Origin: GCA-2731375 sp964631725
GTDB lineage: Bacteria > Pseudomonadota > Alphaproteobacteria > GCA-2731375
Direction: 5' to 3'
DNA length: 64,000 bases
Assembly: GCA_964631725.1 (NCBI GenBank)
Contig: CAZVYX010000001.1
Location: 251,712 to 315,711, forward strand
Shown: positions 62,394 through 64,000 of the stretch, piece by piece
Layout of the letters: each line of letters opens with the position of its first letter
Numbering within the stretch: the first letter of the stretch is position 1
Made by a program: the position numbers and the translations under genes
The notes under the pieces: generated by a model
What the model was told of the DNA's origin: nothing
Database searches by the model: none
What the model saw: only the letters and a program-made list of their open reading frames with translations

Positions 62394-63232
62394 GCTGCTG
62401 CCCCCGCCTCGATCCGCGCGAAAAGCACGCTCAGGCCGCGCGTCGCCACAACCGCGCGCGCCGCCGCCATCTCGTCATCCGACAGACTTTGCCGGCCCAG
62501 GCCGACCCGGTCGCCGCTCAACGGTTTGGTGATCTGCTCCAGCGTCGTGGAGGAATGCCCGGTCAAACCCAGCACCCGTTCGTGCTCGTCGGTCTTGCCG
62601 TCAAACTGGGCGACCGCGTCCTCCCAATCCTCGCCCAGAAAGGCCAGCACGGTTTTCATCTCCCCCACCGGGTCGCGCACCAATGCCTCGTACTGCTGTT
62701 CCAGATAATTCTCCGGTCCGAGGGGCAGCTCTTGCTTGAAACGCTCCACGTCGCCCAGATAGTCGCACCACAGGTTGGCGAAATCCTCGACCCCGCCATA
62801 TTTCTTGCTGCGCCGGAAGGAGGCGAAAATATCCCGCGGATCGCGGATGATATGGATGATTTTCGCATCCGGCCAATGGCCCAGGACGCGATCAAGGTGG
62901 CGAATGTTGCCGGTGGTTTTCTCCGCCCAGCGCCGCTTGCCGTCGCGCTGCATGACATGGCCCATGAACAGATCCAGAAACGACAGGGCATCGTCCGCCG
63001 CCGCCATCATCTCGTCCACCGGCTGTGGGCCGATTTCGAAAAAATCACCGATTCGATGCAGATATTCCCGTAACGGTTCGCCGCCACGGGCCTGCTGATT
63101 GGGCCAGTCGATATCGAACCAATGGGTTTCCAATCCGGACGCGATGGCCGAATGCTGGGACAGCATGGCCCGAAACAGCGTTGTGCCCGAGCGCATCAGG
63201 CCGCCGATGAATATTGGTGCGGTGTTTGTCAA
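62390..63232 (-). CDS. Sulfotransferase
   Basis: This sulfotransferase family protein has the phosphosulfate-binding loop GLMRSGTTLFRAML near its N-terminus and IIHIIRDPRDIFASFRRS as the 3'-phosphate-binding block, the two diagnostic motifs. I prefer the TTG start at 63232 (280 residues, beginning LTNTAPIFIGG), because GGGAGA sits at the right spacing upstream. The ATG at 63298 would collide with the divergent gene's start codon. It is coupled by 4 bp to the deacetylase, suggesting sulfation and deacetylation of one glycan. Confidence 0.82.
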   Translation of the reverse strand: MTNTAPIFIGGLMRSGTTLFRAMLSQHSAIASGLETHWFDIDWPNQQARGGEPLREYLHRIGDFFEIGPQPVDEMMAAADDALSFLDLFMGHVMQRDGKRRWAEKTTGNIRHLDRVLGHWPDAKIIHIIRDPRDIFASFRRSKKYGGVEDFANLWCDYLGDVERFKQELPLGPENYLEQQYEALVRDPVGEMKTVLAFLGEDWEDAVAQFDGKTDEHERVLGLTGHSSTTLEQITKPLSGDRVGLGRQSLSDDEMAAARAVVATRGLSVLFARIEAGAAA

Positions 63233-63296
63233 AATAAGCTGTCTCCCAGTCCGGGTAACGATTGGCGGCAAGCGCACATTCGGACTATATAGTGCC

Positions 63297-63953
63297 ATGT
63301 CCTGGATCAAGCAAAAACTCGCCATCGCCTATCGCAAGGCCGGCGTCGCCGTGTTGAATTCCCAAGGCCGCCGGGCCCTGGATCGCCTTGGCTATCTGTC
63401 GTTGTTCGACGCCCGGCCGGCGAATGCCAAGCCGCCCGTGTGGTCGGATCTGTGGGCCATCTACAGCCAGGTGCGGGCCCGCAAGCCGAAAGTTTTGCTG
63501 GAATTCGGCAGCGGCTGTTCCACCATTATCTACGCCCAGGCCCTGGCCGACAACGCGGCCGGGGGCGCGCCGGGCTTCCTGCATTCCCTGGATGCGGACG
63601 CCCACTGGGGCCAGGTGACCATCGATTCCATGCCCGAGCATCTGCGGCAGTATTGCGACATCACCCTGACCGAACGGGTGGAGGCCATGCTGGGCGATGT
63701 GCCCGTCTGGCGCTTCGCCCGGGTGCCCGACGTGGTGCCCGACATGATCTATCTGGACGGACCGGCCCTGACCCCGGAACGCCGCGCCGCAATCGACGTG
63801 CTGGATATGGAGGATCGCTTTCCCGAGGGCTTCCGCCTGTTGGTGGACGGCCGCAGCTTCAACCGGGCGTTATTGGAGAAGCATTTCAAGCGGCGCTACG
63901 AACGTCATCACCGCCCGGTCCTGAAAAGCACCACATACGATCTGCTGCGGTAG
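63297..63953 (+). CDS. Methyltransferase-fold protein of unknown specificity
   Basis: This 218-residue protein begins MSWIKQKLAIAYRK and has LLEFGSGCSTIIYAQAL, a motif I-like glycine strand of SAM-dependent methyltransferases. HSLDADAHWG follows where the acidic second strand is expected, then DMIYLDGPAL. The family is often annotated as hypothetical in glycan clusters. Activity is not established. The ATG at 63297 is used; the longer frame from 63099 is antisense to the sulfotransferase gene. Confidence 0.65.
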   Translation: MSWIKQKLAIAYRKAGVAVLNSQGRRALDRLGYLSLFDARPANAKPPVWSDLWAIYSQVRARKPKVLLEFGSGCSTIIYAQALADNAAGGAPGFLHSLDADAHWGQVTIDSMPEHLRQYCDITLTERVEAMLGDVPVWRFARVPDVVPDMIYLDGPALTPERRAAIDVLDMEDRFPEGFRLLVDGRSFNRALLEKHFKRRYERHHRPVLKSTTYDLLR

Positions 63954-64000
63954 CTACCAGTCGCTTTCCGCCAACGTCTTCAGTTCGGCCATCAGGTCAG
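63954..64000 (-). CDS. Partial coding sequence, C-terminus only
   Basis: The last 47 bp read on the minus strand as the end of an open frame, DLMAELKTLAESDW followed by TAG. It looks like the C-terminal helix of a protein whose gene continues beyond the right edge. Too little is visible to identify it. Confidence 0.35.
   Translation of the reverse strand, partial: DLMAELKTLAESDW

Overview
The window reads as GC-rich chromosomal DNA of a chemolithotrophic alphaproteobacterium, probably related to Rhodospirillales. The grounds are a complete oxidative (reverse) dissimilatory sulfite reductase operon with dsrEFH and dsrL, a sox thiosulfate-oxidation cluster, AprBA/AprM and ATP sulfurylase, plus alphaproteobacterial-looking intergenic palindromes. 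No rRNA, tRNA or CRISPR was seen. The genus cannot be fixed from the sequence alone.

Layout. (1) 0-4.6 kb: accessory carbon/nitrogen metabolism: a sulfotransferase-family P-loop protein, a cytosine-deaminase-like amidohydrolase, two short-chain dehydrogenases and an isocitrate-lyase/PEP-mutase family enzyme. (2) 5.0-16.9 kb: one 3963-residue RTX/cadherin/beta-helix protein with the features of a type I secreted giant adhesin. It holds a duplicated multidomain block and an unusual series of DDWG-containing inserts. (3) 17.2-30.7 kb: dsrABEFHCMKLJOP, a TrpD2/YbiB-like gene, dsrN and two small unknown genes, almost all touching or overlapping. (4) 30.7-41.8 kb: tusA and dsrE2, an ArsR-type regulator, a periplasmic DsrE-like/GlcG-like/soxS operon, soxT, soxW, soxXYZAB, a ccdA/soxV gene and a periplasmic rhodanese. 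No soxCD is seen. (5) 42.4-47.6 kb: aprM-aprB-aprA, a calcineurin-like phosphodiesterase and sat. (6) 47.7-53.8 kb: a McrBC-type restriction module plus an ARPP-1-like gene, apparently inserted. (7) 53.7-64 kb: a surface-glycan-type region with GT-B enzymes, methyltransferases, an ABC exporter, a PhyH-like dioxygenase, a polysaccharide deacetylase and a sulfotransferase. Its first gene is truncated at the edge of the McrBC module.

How it works together (inference from known families). Periplasmic SoxXA, SoxYZ and SoxB would start thiosulfate oxidation. Without SoxCD the sulfane sulfur is left as zero-valent sulfur. TusA, DsrE2 and DsrEFH would carry it as persulfide to DsrC. DsrAB with DsrL, and the DsrMKJOP membrane complex, would oxidise it to sulfite. 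AprBA-AprM and Sat would take sulfite to sulfate with ATP formation.

The most novel regulatory signal is a 22-bp imperfect palindrome, CATATGC-N8-GCAAATG-like. It occurs once upstream of dsrA, twice between dsrE2 and the ArsR gene, and once between soxW and soxX. The ArsR protein has two cysteines 66 residues apart, the spacing I recall for the persulfide sensors SqrR and sHdrR, so a single sulfane-sulfur-responsive regulon across the whole cluster is a concrete, testable prediction.
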